Assembly (NCBI GenBank): GCA_000431535.1
Contig: HF991804.1
Span: forward strand, 16,215 to 80,214
DNA: 64,000 nt
Source: Clostridium sp. CAG:678
Lineage (GTDB): Bacteria > Bacillota > Clostridia > Oscillospirales > Acutalibacteraceae
Direction: 5' to 3'
Shown: piece after piece, positions 1 through 7,938 of the stretch
Position numbering within the stretch: position 1 is the first letter of the stretch
How the letters are laid out: every line of letters begins with the position of its first letter
Program-made: the position numbers and the translations under genes
The notes under the pieces: model-generated
Seen by the model: only the letters and a program-made list of their open reading frames with translations
Told to the model about the DNA's origin: nothing
The model's database searches: none

Positions 1-725
1 TGGAACTGGAATTCTTCTGCAAGCCCGGAACAGACCTGGAGTGGTTTGACTACTGGCGTTCTTTCTGCCGCGATTTCCTGTATTCACTGAACATCAGCAA
101 AGAAAATCTGCGCCTGAGAGATCATGAAAAAGAGGAGCTTTCTTTCTATTCCAAGGCAACCACGGATTTTGAATACCTCTTCCCGTTCGGCTGGGGCGAA
201 CTTTGGGGCATTGCGGACAGAACAGATTATGACCTGACCCAGCATATCAAGACCAGCGGCAAAAATCTGGAATATTTTGATCAGGAAACGAACGAAAAAT
301 ACGTGCCTTATGTAATTGAGCCGTCGCTTGGCGTGGAAAGGCTGTTCCTTGCCGTGCTGACCGAGGCTTATGACGAAGAGATCATAGACGAGGCAAAGAA
401 CGACAAACGTGTTGTTCTGCGTTTTCACCCGGCTCTTGCGCCGTTCAAATGCGCCGTGCTGCCGCTTTCCAAAAAGCTGGGCGAGCAGGCGGGCGAAGTA
501 TTTGCAAACCTTTCCAAAAAATTCAGCGTGGATTATGATGACGCCGGTTCTATCGGCAAGCGTTACCGCAGGCAGGATGAGATCGGCACGCCGTTTTGCA
601 TTACCTATGATTTTGATTCTCTTGAGGACGGCTGCGTTACCGTGCGGGACAGAGATACCATGCAGCAGGTAAGAATACCGATCGGCGAGCTTGAAACCTT
701 TATTGCGCAGAAAATCGAATTTTAA
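1..725 (+). CDS. glyS: Glycyl-tRNA synthetase, homodimeric type, C-terminal part (5' truncated by window edge)
   Basis: Class II aminoacyl-tRNA synthetase that charges tRNA-Gly with glycine. The reading frame is open from base 3 to the TAA at 723-725, so only about the last 240 residues are seen. Visible are the motif-3 segment [16 protein letters not shown], with the conserved Arg, and the C-terminal anticodon-binding domain, which runs from about [14 protein letters not shown] through [17 protein letters not shown]. This layout is that of the single-chain alpha2 enzyme (sometimes called glyQS), not the alpha2beta2 form. The next gene begins 15-27 bases after the stop. No terminator is visible between them. 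Confidence 0.93.
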   Translation, partial: ELEFFCKPGTDLEWFDYWRSFCRDFLYSLNISKENLRLRDHEKEELSFYSKATTDFEYLFPFGWGELWGIADRTDYDLTQHIKTSGKNLEYFDQETNEKYVPYVIEPSLGVERLFLAVLTEAYDEEIIDEAKNDKRVVLRFHPALAPFKCAVLPLSKKLGEQAGEVFANLSKKFSVDYDDAGSIGKRYRRQDEIGTPFCITYDFDSLEDGCVTVRDRDTMQQVRIPIGELETFIAQKIEF

Positions 726-740
726 TGTTTTATCTGAAAG

Positions 741-2400
741 TTGAGTGATCTTATGTGGCTGGACAGAAGCCTGATCAAAAAGCAGGCGAAAGAACTGATC
801 AAAAACAGCGTTTTAAAACTGTTTGGAATCACCCTGATCATCTTTATTATTCTGAACGCCTTTGGTGTTGTTTACAACATTACAAATCACAGCAATATAT
901 TCAGCGCCTTTAATGAATATAATGATTACGGCGGTTACGAGGATTATTTCAATGAGAATTTCGGCGACGGCAGAAATTCCTATGCCGACGAGTTTAAACA
1001 GTTTGATAATTCGGGAAACAGCAGTTTTGAAGAGGAGTTCAACAATTTCGGCACAGACGGCAGCGCACAAAATTATGAGGATAACTTCAACAGTTTCGGC
1101 ACAGACGGCAGCGCACAAAATTATGAGGATAACTTCAACAGTTTCGGCACAGACGGCAGCGCACAAAATTATGAGGATAACTTCAACAGTTTCGGCACAG
1201 ACGGCAGCGCAGACTGCGGCACTGAGCGGTTTCAGCGTAAATTACACCCTGAATCTGCTTACGTTTGCCATTGCGCTTGTTGTGATCTTTCTTGCGCCGC
1301 TCTCTGTTGCGCTTAGTTATTTTTACGTTGAATATGTAACGGGCAAGGAATTTGAGTTTGACAGCGGCTTAAAATCCGTATTCCGCAACGCCTTTAAGGT
1401 TACCTATCTTAAAAAAGTGGCGGTTGCGTTTTTAAAAGAACTGCTCATCCTTTTGCTGAGTATTCTGTTTCTCATTCCGGGCATTGTCTTTAATTACAGT
1501 TCCTATTTTGCTTTTGAAATCATGGCGGAATATCCGGAACTTTCCCCGTGGCAGGCGATCAGCCTAAGCAAAAAGATGGTGAAAGGCAACCGCACGGAAC
1601 TGTTTGTGCTTGACCTGAGTTTTATTCCGTGGATGCTGCTTTGCGTATTCATTTTCCCGGTGATCTACGTTTGGCCGTACATGTTTACCACACGCGCGCT
1701 TTATTATGAAAATTTCAAACTGCGCGCGCTTGCCATGCACAGGATTACAGAAGATGATTTTCTTTCTGACGCGCAGAAAATGAACCGGGCAATGAACGGC
1801 GGCGCACCGTATCAGCAGCAGGCGCCTTACGGCACGTATACTGCGCAGAATGCGGCTTACCCGCCAAACGGCGCTGCGTATCAGCAAAATCCGCAGCAGA
1901 ACACGCAGGGATATGGCAATGCTTATCCGGGCGCGCAAAACCCGCAGCAGCCGCAGGCGCAGTACGGCGGATACAATCCGGCGGGCAACCGGCAATACAC
2001 AAACAACTATGCGCCGCCACAGCAGGGCGCGCCGTATCAGCCAACCCCGCCATATCCGCAGGGCGGTTACGCGCCAACTATGCAGCAGCCTTACGGCCCG
2101 GCTGTAAGTTCCGTTTATTTCACGCCCGTTATGCCGGCACAGCGTGCAGCGCAGGCCGCCGCGGAATTTAACAGCGCCGCAAACGCCGCTTCCGCTCAAA
2201 GCACGCCGGGCATGCGGCAAAACGAAAATTCCCCGGCTGCAACGGATGATTCAAAAACGGCAGCAAACGGGGAGCAAAAGCCGGATATAACAATTACCGA
2301 ACCGCAGGAACCTGCCGAGCCGGAATACGCCGAGCCGCAGGAACCGACGGAAAGCTTTACCGAACCGCAGGAGCCGGAAGAGCCTAAGAACGGAGAATGA
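741..2400 (+). pseudogene. DUF975-family membrane protein, frameshifted
   Basis: Two overlapping frames together make one DUF975-type protein. Frame A runs 741-1316 (TTG at 741 or ATG at 753) and carries the N-terminal amphipathic helix and first membrane segment (LFGITLIIFIILNAFGVVY). An acidic Asn/Gly-rich extracellular stretch with 16-residue repeats (FGTDGSAQNYEDNFNS) follows. Frame B supplies the rest to 2400: membrane helices LLTFAIALVVIFLAPLSVAL, LILLLSILFLIPGIVF and WMLLCVFIFPVIYVWPYMF, the typical SYFAFEIMAEYPELSPWQAI loop, and a long Gln/Pro/Tyr/Ala-rich and then Glu/Pro-rich cytoplasmic tail. Joining them needs a +1 shift near 1209, just after the last partial repeat. This could be a real mutation, an assembly error in the repeat, or recoding. 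Function of the family is unknown. Confidence 0.75.
1047..1210 (+). repeat. 48-bp coding tandem repeat, 3.4 copies
   Basis: The unit starting TTCGGCACAGACGGCAGCGC recurs at 1047, 1095 and 1143, essentially identically, with a 20-bp partial copy at 1191-1210. The unit is 16 codons (FGTDGSAQNYEDNFNS), so copy-number change by slippage would keep the frame. The repeat is open in two plus-strand frames. It lies in the predicted extracellular loop of the DUF975 protein and ends where the frameshift is found. Confidence 0.95.
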
Positions 2401-2426
2401 GTTTTTAACCGATAAACTATTTGATA

Positions 2427-2455
2427 TTGACAAAAATATTTTTACGGCATATAAT
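2427..2455 (+). promoter_or_regulatory. Promoter of riboswitch-ribU transcript
   Basis: A perfect -35 (TTGACA, 2427-2432) and perfect -10 (TATAAT, 2450-2455) are separated by 17 bases. The site lies 15-20 bases before the FMN riboswitch, as expected for a leader-regulated transcript. Confidence 0.85.
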
Positions 2456-2469
2456 ATAAACACAAAATA

Positions 2470-2580
2470 TTTTCAGGGCGGGGTGAAATTCCCCACCGGC
2501 AGTAAAGTCTGCGAACCGCGCAAGCGGCCGAATCGGCGCAATTCCGATACCGACGGTTAAAGTCCGGATGAGAGAAAATG
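2470..2580 (+). promoter_or_regulatory. FMN riboswitch (RFN element)
   Basis: This stretch has the conserved RFN landmarks in order: TTTTCAGGGCGGGGTGAAAT at the 5' side, CCCCACCGGC with AGTAAAGTCTGCGAACC, a variable arm (GCCGAATCGGC), ATTCCGATACCGACGG and TTAAAGTCCGGATGAGAGAA. The 5' and 3' ends can pair to close the junction. It binds flavin mononucleotide and reports flavin status. It sits directly upstream of a terminator hairpin and ribU. Confidence 0.95.
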
Positions 2581-2626
2581 TTTACAGAATATATAGCGTA
2601 ATTATATATTGCACAAAACATTTGCG

Positions 2627-2660
2627 CCCCGGTATAATTTTATGCCGGGGTTTCTCTTTT
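2627..2660 (+). terminator. Intrinsic terminator of the FMN riboswitch expression platform
   Basis: A 10-bp stem (CCCCGGTATA with TATGCCGGGG, one G-T pair, ATTT loop) is followed by TTTCTCTTTT. It lies between the aptamer and the ribU ribosome site (AAAAGGAG, 2671-2678). This indicates transcriptional control: FMN binding should favour the terminator. Confidence 0.85.
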
Positions 2661-2686
2661 GCCCGATGCAAAAAGGAGAATGCAAT

Positions 2687-3283
2687 ATGAAACCAACATC
2701 CAAAACCGTTACAAGAAAGATCGCAATTTCCGCCATGCTGGCGGCGCTCGGCGTTATTTTGCAGCTTTTTGAGATTCCGCTGCCGTTTATACCGAGTTTT
2801 ATTAAACTGGATTTTTCGGATCTGCCCGGTTTTATCGGCGCGTTTGTATGCGGCCCGTGGGCGGGTGTGCTGATCACGCTGATCCGCAACGTGATTCACA
2901 TTTTTACCGGCTCCAGCGCCGGGATCGGCGAACTTTCCAACTTTCTGTTAAGTTCCTCTTTCGTGCTCACTGCCGGATATATCTATAAAAAAATGCCGTC
3001 TTTCAAAGGCGTTGTGATCGGCGGTATCGCCGGGGCGGTTATCATGGGGATTTTTTCTTTCCCGGTAAACAATTTTGTTATCTACCCGCTTTATTATTCG
3101 GTGATGGGTCTGCCCAAAGCGGCGATCCTTCAGATGTATCAGGCGATCCGCCCGTCAACGGACACCATTGCCGAGGCGCTTGTTGTTTTCAACGTTCCGT
3201 TCACGATTGTTAAAGGTTTGTTTTCCGTTTTGTTTTCGGCAATCATCTACAAGCCGCTTGAAAAACTTATAAAAAAAATGTAA
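2687..3283 (+). CDS. ribU: Riboflavin ECF transporter S component RibU
   Basis: Substrate-binding membrane subunit of an energy-coupling factor (ECF) transporter for riboflavin, 198 residues. It has about six hydrophobic segments, and the N-terminal region (AISAMLAALGVILQLFEIPLPF, then KLDFSDLPGFIGAFVCGPWAG) is characteristic of RibU. The start at 2687 is chosen because AAAAGGAG lies 8 bases upstream; the in-frame ATG at 2609 would fall before the terminator hairpin. The FMN riboswitch upstream independently supports riboflavin as substrate. The shared ATPases and EcfT are not in this window. Confidence 0.93.
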   Translation: MKPTSKTVTRKIAISAMLAALGVILQLFEIPLPFIPSFIKLDFSDLPGFIGAFVCGPWAGVLITLIRNVIHIFTGSSAGIGELSNFLLSSSFVLTAGYIYKKMPSFKGVVIGGIAGAVIMGIFSFPVNNFVIYPLYYSVMGLPKAAILQMYQAIRPSTDTIAEALVVFNVPFTIVKGLFSVLFSAIIYKPLEKLIKKM

Positions 3284-3395
3284 AAGCAGCGGGGCAAAAT
3301 CGTTTTGCACCTGATTTTCGGAAAAAATATACAAAAATGCGCTGCACGCTTTGTGCTCTTTTTACAGGAAAACAAAAAATAATTTGCATTAAGAA

Positions 3396-3424
3396 TTGCT
3401 ATTTTTTTAACATTGCAGTATAAT
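3396..3424 (+). promoter_or_regulatory. Promoter of fba
   Basis: TTGCTA (3396-3401) and TATAAT (3419-3424) are spaced by 17 bases in an AT-rich stretch 54 bases before the aldolase start codon. Apart from this promoter, the 3284-3477 gap shows only a T-rich run near 3350-3362 that may end ribU transcription. Confidence 0.7.
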
Positions 3425-3477
3425 ATGACTGTATGAATTTCAAACGAGATTCAAATAAAGAACAGGAGATAAGAAAT

Positions 3478-4413
3478 ATGCCACTTGTTACAACAAAAGA
3501 AATGTTTAAAAAAGCATATGAGGGCGGTTATGCGATCGGCGCATTCAACGTAAATAATATGGAGATCGTGCAGGGCATTACCCGCGCGGCTAAAAATTTG
3601 AACGCACCGGTTATTCTTCAGTGTTCGGCAAGCGCGCGTAAATACGCAAGCCACGGCTATCTTGTTGCCATGGTAAAGGCTGCTGCGGAGGAAACAGGTC
3701 TTCCGATCGCGCTGCATCTGGATCACGGCCCGAATTTTGAAACCTGCAAAGACTGCATTGACGGCGGCTTTACTTCCGTTATGATCGACGGCTCTTCCCT
3801 TCCTTTTGAGGAAAATATTTCCGTTACCAAAAAAGTTGTGGAATATGCGCATGCGCACGGCGTTGTTGTTGAGGGCGAGCTTGGCACCCTTGCCGGCGTG
3901 GAGGACGAAGTTCAGGTAGAGGCGGATGACGCATTCTACACCAGCCCGGACGAGGCTTGCGAATTTGTGGAAAAAACAGGCGTGGATTCCCTTGCCATCG
4001 CAATCGGCACTTCCCACGGCGCATACAAATTCAAGCCCGGTCAGAAACCGGAACTGAAGTTTGATATTCTTCAGGAAATCGGCGAAAGAATGCCCGGATT
4101 CCCGATCGTTCTGCACGGCGCATCCTCTGTAAACCAGGATCATATCAAAATGATCAACGAATTCGGCGGCCAGATGCCGGACGCAATCGGCATTCCGGAG
4201 GATATGCTGCGCAAGGCTTCTTCCATGGCGGTCTGCAAGATCAATGTGGATTCCGATATCCGTATCGCCATGACGGCGGCGCTCAGAAAATACCTTACGG
4301 AGAATCCGACTGTATTTGACCCGCGTAAATATCTTGATCCTGCAAGAGAACTGATTCAGGAAGTTGTTGAGCACAAGATCAAAGTTGTTTTCGGTTCAGA
4401 CAACAAGGCTTAA
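3478..4413 (+). CDS. fba: Fructose-bisphosphate aldolase, class II
   Basis: Zinc-dependent aldolase that cleaves fructose 1,6-bisphosphate into dihydroxyacetone phosphate and glyceraldehyde 3-phosphate; 311 residues. Class II landmarks are the N-terminal YAIGAFNVNNME, the LHLDHG segment with zinc-binding His, VMIDGSSLPFEENI, VEGELGTLAG, IGTSHGAYKF and LHGASSV. The start is set at 3478 because AGGAG (3464-3468) lies 9 bases upstream; the ATG at 3433 has no ribosome site and adds 15 non-family residues. Monocistronic: own promoter upstream and a strong terminator downstream. It is separate from the pgk-tpiA-gpmI cluster near 47-51 kb. Confidence 0.96.
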   Translation: MPLVTTKEMFKKAYEGGYAIGAFNVNNMEIVQGITRAAKNLNAPVILQCSASARKYASHGYLVAMVKAAAEETGLPIALHLDHGPNFETCKDCIDGGFTSVMIDGSSLPFEENISVTKKVVEYAHAHGVVVEGELGTLAGVEDEVQVEADDAFYTSPDEACEFVEKTGVDSLAIAIGTSHGAYKFKPGQKPELKFDILQEIGERMPGFPIVLHGASSVNQDHIKMINEFGGQMPDAIGIPEDMLRKASSMAVCKINVDSDIRIAMTAALRKYLTENPTVFDPRKYLDPARELIQEVVEHKIKVVFGSDNKA

Positions 4414-4437
4414 TCCTGTATCATACAGTAATAAATG

Positions 4438-4468
4438 AAATCCCGCTTAATCAGCGGGATTTTTTTGT
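4438..4468 (+). terminator. Terminator of fba
   Basis: The stem ATCCCGCT/AGCGGGAT with a TAAT-type loop is followed by TTTTTTTG, starting about 25 bases after the fba stop codon. Confidence 0.9.
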
Positions 4469-4694
4469 TAGATAGTATTTGTTTTTTCTCACAACGGTGC
4501 GGATTTTTTTTGCAAAACGGGCGGTTCGTCTGCGGCAAACCTGAAAAATTTTCAAAAATAAAAATTTTAAAACGTAAAAAAATGATTTCTAAAAAAATCA
4601 ATGAATAGCATTATTTTAAAACAATACAAAGATCTCTTTTGCAAATACTATTATTGCGCAAAGCGCGCGAAAATTTTTTGTGAGGAGATAAAAA

Positions 4695-4871
4695 ATGAAA
4701 AAGAAAACACAGAATATTATGAAAGGTCTTGGCGTTGCGATGGCAGTTGGATCCGTTATTGCGGGTGCAAGCGCAACAATGGGCTCAAACAGCAAAAAAG
4801 CGAAAAAAACCATGCAAAAAGCGGTAAATTCCGTTTCTAATTTTGTGGACACCGTTTCCGGAATGATGTAA
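4695..4871 (+). CDS. Small hypothetical protein with hydrophobic segment (58 aa)
   Basis: A 58-residue open frame starts at ATG 4695 with GAGGAG (4682-4687) 7 bases upstream, a convincing ribosome site. The protein has a basic N terminus (MKKKTQNIMK), a Gly/Ala/Val-rich hydrophobic stretch at about residues 11-29 (GLGVAMAVGSVIAGASATM), then a Lys-rich segment and a short amphipathic C terminus (NSVSNFVDTVSGMM). The layout suggests a small membrane-associated protein or a signal-anchor peptide. I do not recognise a named family. It is followed by the structured RNA region 4920-5130 and may share its transcript. Confidence 0.7.
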   Translation: MKKKTQNIMKGLGVAMAVGSVIAGASATMGSNSKKAKKTMQKAVNSVSNFVDTVSGMM

Positions 4872-4919
4872 CATTCTAAAAATTTTTTTGTTGGTTTTAA
4901 CAATTTATCCAAAGAAAAA

Positions 4920-5130
4920 ACGGTGGGGACACCCGACGTTTCAGCGTGTAGAAAAAGGTGTTCATTTAGAAAAAAATGCAGTTCTACACGCTGAGGAGAC
5001 TGCGAGAAATCGAGCTGAATTTCGTTTTTTTGCGAGTGGTTGCCGTACAAAGGTACTGCCCCCGAGCAAAAAACGAAAAGTGCAAATGCCGCATGAAACA
5101 AGTGTTCATGCGGCATTTAATTGTTTTTAA
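4920..5130 (+). ncRNA. Candidate structured non-coding RNA, or long structured 3' UTR, ending in a terminator
   Basis: The 400-base gap between the 58-aa gene and folK holds several strong inverted repeats in series: GGTG/CACC at 4922-4933; a perfect 12-bp stem CAGCGTGTAGAA/TTCTACACGCTG (4942-4953 with 4982-4993); a long stem TTCGTTTTTTTGC/GCAAAAAACGAA (5021-5033 with 5066-5077) enclosing a GTAC/GTAC hairpin; and a terminator at 5084-5128. An 80-codon frame here (4888-5130) has no ribosome site and low-complexity content, so coding is unlikely. It does not match the signatures I know for 6S, SRP RNA, tmRNA or RNase P RNA. Unidentified. Confidence 0.5.
5084..5128 (+). terminator. Terminator of the candidate ncRNA
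   Basis: A perfect 14-bp stem, AAATGCCGCATGAA/TTCATGCGGCATTT, with a 7-base loop is followed by AATTGTTTTT. Confidence 0.85.
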
Positions 5131-5239
5131 ACATATTATTTGTTTACGATAAAGTTGCTTTTTTACTGTTTGCTATCTATCTTTGTTTTGAATAAGTAAA
5201 TATATATCGCGCGGTTCTGCCGACTTTATCGGCAGTCTG

Positions 5240-5262
5240 AAAAGGCGGGGAAACCCGCCGTT
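5240..5262 (-). terminator. Terminator of the folate operon
   Basis: On the minus strand, CGGCGGG and CCCGCC/CCCCGCC flank a TTT loop and are followed by TTTTC, just after the folK stop codon. Confidence 0.8.
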
Positions 5263-5269
5263 TTCTCTT

Positions 5270-5758
5270 TTATTCATCAAGCGTATATTTTGTTTTTTTG
5301 ATCTGCTGATCCTTAATGCCGCCGATTGCGCCGGCAAAATCAAAACCAAACGCCACGCCGCTTTCAAAAAGATCCAGCATGGGCAGCAGCACAAACAGCC
5401 GCTCTTTGATATGCGGATGCGGAACGATCAGATTCGGCGTTCTGATGATCTTATCCTCTGCAAGCAGAAGATCCATATCAATCACACGCGGGCCGTTTTT
5501 AAAATTGCGCACCCTGCCGAGACCGCATTCCACGCCAAGGCAGATGCCAAGCATTTCATGCGGTTCAAACGCGCTTTCACAAAGCACGGCGCAGTTGTAA
5601 AAATCCTGCTGCTTTGCGTAGCCAACCGGAGAAGTTTCATACACCGCCGACTTTTTGATTACCGCCGTTTTCGGCGCCAGTTCAAGCGCGTAAACCGCGT
5701 TTTTTAAATTTTCAAGGCGGTTGCCCATATTGGTACCAATCCCAATCACATATTTCAT
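5270..5758 (-). CDS. folK: 2-amino-4-hydroxy-6-hydroxymethyldihydropteridine diphosphokinase
   Basis: Transfers pyrophosphate from ATP to 6-hydroxymethyl-dihydropterin, the step before dihydropteroate synthase in folate synthesis; 162 residues. It begins MKYVIGIGTNMGNRLENL and contains SAVYETSPVG, the PROSITE-type core NGPRVIDMDLLL and the closing VPHPHIKERLFVLLPM. The start at 5758 gives the family N terminus; the upstream ATG at 5803 lies inside folB. It is the last gene of the operon and starts 4 bases after the folB stop, which suggests translational coupling. Confidence 0.95.
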   Translation of the reverse strand: MKYVIGIGTNMGNRLENLKNAVYALELAPKTAVIKKSAVYETSPVGYAKQQDFYNCAVLCESAFEPHEMLGICLGVECGLGRVRNFKNGPRVIDMDLLLAEDKIIRTPNLIVPHPHIKERLFVLLPMLDLFESGVAFGFDFAGAIGGIKDQQIKKTKYTLDE

Positions 5759-5762
5759 AAGC

Positions 5763-6125
5763 CTAATCCCTGTTTCTGACGATATGAACCGCCATATACT
5801 CAAAATCCGCGCTGACGGGCGCCTGTGGCTTTTTCAGCGTAAGATCAACCGAAAATACGGCAGGATATTCTTCCAAAACCGCTTTGGCAACAACATCCGC
5901 GCACTTTTCAATCAAATTATATTTTTCCGCAGTGAAAACACGGCGCACCGTTTTTACCACTTTTGCGTAGGAAACGGTATCTTCCACCTGATCACTGCTG
6001 CACGGGCGGTTCATATTTACGCTTAAAACAATGTCAAACACAAAATCCTGGCCCTGCTCCTTTTCCTCCGGATTTACACCATGATAGGCAAAAAGGCGCA
6101 GACCTTTAATAATGATCTGATCCAT
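5763..6125 (-). CDS. folB: Dihydroneopterin aldolase
   Basis: Converts 7,8-dihydroneopterin to 6-hydroxymethyl-dihydropterin and glycolaldehyde; 120 residues, normal for the family. Recognisable are IIIKGLRLFAYHGVNPEEKEQ (shortened here: LFAYHGVNPEEKEQGQ), the basic loop with catalytic Tyr/Glu, DTVSYAKVV, and LIEKCADVVA near the middle, plus the C-terminal LTLKKPQAPVSADFEYMAV. Its start codon overlaps the stop of the upstream UPF0145 gene by one base (TAATG). Confidence 0.94.
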   Translation of the reverse strand: MDQIIIKGLRLFAYHGVNPEEKEQGQDFVFDIVLSVNMNRPCSSDQVEDTVSYAKVVKTVRRVFTAEKYNLIEKCADVVAKAVLEEYPAVFSVDLTLKKPQAPVSADFEYMAVHIVRNRD

Positions 6126-6451
6126 TAGTCTTTATTCTGCACAACAACCGCCGTGCCGGAGGCGGAACACATCAGCATGCCTGCATTGCCAAAGGTTTCA
6201 TAATCGATATCCACGCCGACTACCGCGTTTGCGCCAAGCTGCTGCGCGCGCATCTCCATTTCACGGATCGCGTCATCCCTTGCCTTAACAAGTTCGCCTT
6301 CATAGCCTTCGCTTCTGCCGCCTACGATATTGCGTATGGACGCGCCGAAATCCTTTAAAAAGTTTACGCCGGCAACCACTTCGCCTACAACGATACCTTT
6401 GTATTCAACGATTTTTCCGTTTTCAAGAGTTGGTGTGGTAACACTGATCAT
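6125..6451 (-). CDS. UPF0145 / YbjQ-family protein inside the folate operon
   Basis: A 108-residue protein of the YbjQ (UPF0145) family. It shows the typical start [20 protein letters not shown], the [10 protein letters not shown] turn, [20 protein letters not shown] and the final SASGTAVVV. Family members form small oligomers. A metal-binding annotation exists in databases but the biochemical role is not established. The start has a good ribosome site (AAAAGGAG about 8 bases upstream). It lies between folP and folB on one transcript, overlapping folB by one base. Whether it has any link to pterin metabolism cannot be told from the sequence. Confidence 0.9.
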   Translation of the reverse strand: MISVTTPTLENGKIVEYKGIVVGEVVAGVNFLKDFGASIRNIVGGRSEGYEGELVKARDDAIREMEMRAQQLGANAVVGVDIDYETFGNAGMLMCSASGTAVVVQNKD

Positions 6452-6472
6452 AAGTATTCTCCTTTTAAAAAA

Positions 6473-7279
6473 TTATTTATCTACACGGCGTTTTAAGGCG
6501 TCCGCCATTAAAATGCCCTGTTTTTCACAAATAACATCATGCAGCCGAATAATATTCGCCCCGCTGAAGATTGCCGCCGTATCCGCCGCTATATTGCCAT
6601 ACACGCGTTTTTTAGGGTCCGGCTGAGCACTGCCCTCACCGATGACCCTTTTACGGCTTGTGCCAAGCAGAAACGGATATCCGGCAAGTCGGTATTTTTC
6701 TATATTTGCCAAAAGGCGAAAATCCTGCTCCCTTGTTTTTTCAAACCCGATACCGGGATCAAAACAGATCTGTTCTGCAGGGATACCGAAATCGGCTATT
6801 TTTTCCGCGCTTTTTTCAAAAAACGCCTTTGCCTCCTGCTCCGCGCCGGGCTGTGAAAAGGTAACGACCCAGCCGCAGCCGGTTTTTTTTACGATCTCAG
6901 CCATTTCCGGCGAGATGATGCCTGAAACATCGTTGATAATGCCCGCGCCCTGCTCTGCCGCTCTTTTTGCAACAAGCGGATAAAACGTATCTACGGAAAC
7001 GGGAACATGAATTTTTCCTTTGATGCTTTTTAAAACAGGTTCCAGCCGCTGCCATTCCGCCTCATCACTGATCTGCTGATAACCGGGGCGTGTGGACTGC
7101 GCGCCGAAATCCAGAATATCCGCGCCGTTTTCCTGCGCAGATAATGCGCTTTTTACTGCCTGTTCGGGATCAAAATTTTTGCCGCCGTCTGAAAAAGAAT
7201 CGGGAGTTATATTGATAACGGCCATGATCCGCGTTTTTTTTGAGCAGTTGATTTGTTTTTCTCTGCACTGCCAGATCAT
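6473..7279 (-). CDS. folP: Dihydropteroate synthase
   Basis: Condenses 6-hydroxymethyl-dihydropterin pyrophosphate with p-aminobenzoate; the sulfonamide target. 268 residues, TIM-barrel fold. Signatures are RIMAVINITPDSFSDGG, GADILDFGAQSTRPG (most homologues have Glu where this has Gln), PVSVDTFYPLVAKRA, INDVSG, FDPGIGFEKT and LLGTSRKRVIG. The start at 7279 lies 3 bases after the folE stop. The first 17 residues (MIWQCREKQINCSKKTR) precede the barrel; an internal start is less likely because the spacing to folE favours coupling. Confidence 0.94.
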   Translation of the reverse strand: MIWQCREKQINCSKKTRIMAVINITPDSFSDGGKNFDPEQAVKSALSAQENGADILDFGAQSTRPGYQQISDEAEWQRLEPVLKSIKGKIHVPVSVDTFYPLVAKRAAEQGAGIINDVSGIISPEMAEIVKKTGCGWVVTFSQPGAEQEAKAFFEKSAEKIADFGIPAEQICFDPGIGFEKTREQDFRLLANIEKYRLAGYPFLLGTSRKRVIGEGSAQPDPKKRVYGNIAADTAAIFSGANIIRLHDVICEKQGILMADALKRRVDK

Positions 7280-7282
7280 AGA

Positions 7283-7840
7283 TTATTTATCCAGCAGGGC
7301 AAGCGCCTCTGCCCTTGTGCGCGCGTCTGATCTGATAACTCCCCTTAAAGCCGAAGTCTGCGTAATGCTGCCGGAGGCTTTTGCGCCCCGGATAGACATA
7401 CACATGTGTTCCGCCTCCATAATAACGGCAACGCCTTTTGCATTCATTTTTTTGTAGAGAAAATCCGCAATATCATGCGTAAGCCTTTCCTGCACCTGCG
7501 GCCGTTTTGCAAAATTATCCACAATTCTTGCAATCTTGGAAAGGCCGATAATTTTATTTTCACTTGGAATATACGCAATATGCGCCTTGCCCATAAACGG
7601 AAGCAGATGATGCTCGCACATGGAGGCAAACGGAATATCACGGACGATGACCATTTCATCGTTTGATTTTTCCTCAAAAAATTTAAGGTGCTGCGCGGGA
7701 TCTTCCGTCAGCCCACAAAACATTTCCTCATACATATTGGCAACGCGGCGCGGTGTTTCCTGCAGACCGGGTCTGTTCGGGTCTTCCCCAACAGCCTCCA
7801 AAATATCCCTTACCGCGTTTTCTATCTTTTTCTTATCCAT
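7283..7840 (-). CDS. folE: GTP cyclohydrolase I
   Basis: Opens the imidazole ring of GTP to give dihydroneopterin triphosphate, the first committed step of folate synthesis; 185 residues, family-typical length. Motifs are [39 protein letters not shown] with zinc-binding Cys and His, [20 protein letters not shown] and [20 protein letters not shown], which holds the second zinc Cys. It is the first gene of a five-gene minus-strand operon folE-folP-UPF0145-folB-folK. No gene for folC or the aminodeoxychorismate enzymes is nearby. Confidence 0.96.
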   Translation of the reverse strand: MDKKKIENAVRDILEAVGEDPNRPGLQETPRRVANMYEEMFCGLTEDPAQHLKFFEEKSNDEMVIVRDIPFASMCEHHLLPFMGKAHIAYIPSENKIIGLSKIARIVDNFAKRPQVQERLTHDIADFLYKKMNAKGVAVIMEAEHMCMSIRGAKASGSITQTSALRGVIRSDARTRAEALALLDK

Positions 7841-7938
7841 AACATTTCACTGCCTTTCCGGCTGCAAATTTATTTTATTCTTTTGCCCTGCTCTGTTTCA
7901 AGCAAAACAAACAAAAACAAATACTTTACAGCGCGGTT

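Noticed and set aside
862-1204. Independent gene starting at ATG 862 in the second frame
   Set aside because: Its N-terminal part is the shifted reading of the DUF975 N terminus and repeats; only the part after about 1210 looks like a protein family.
1047-1210. Tandem 48-bp repeats as a CRISPR array
   Set aside because: Repeats are contiguous, with no spacers, and encode an in-frame 16-residue motif.
4888-5130. 80-codon plus-strand frame
   Set aside because: No ribosome site, follows the stems of a structured region and includes the terminator hairpin.
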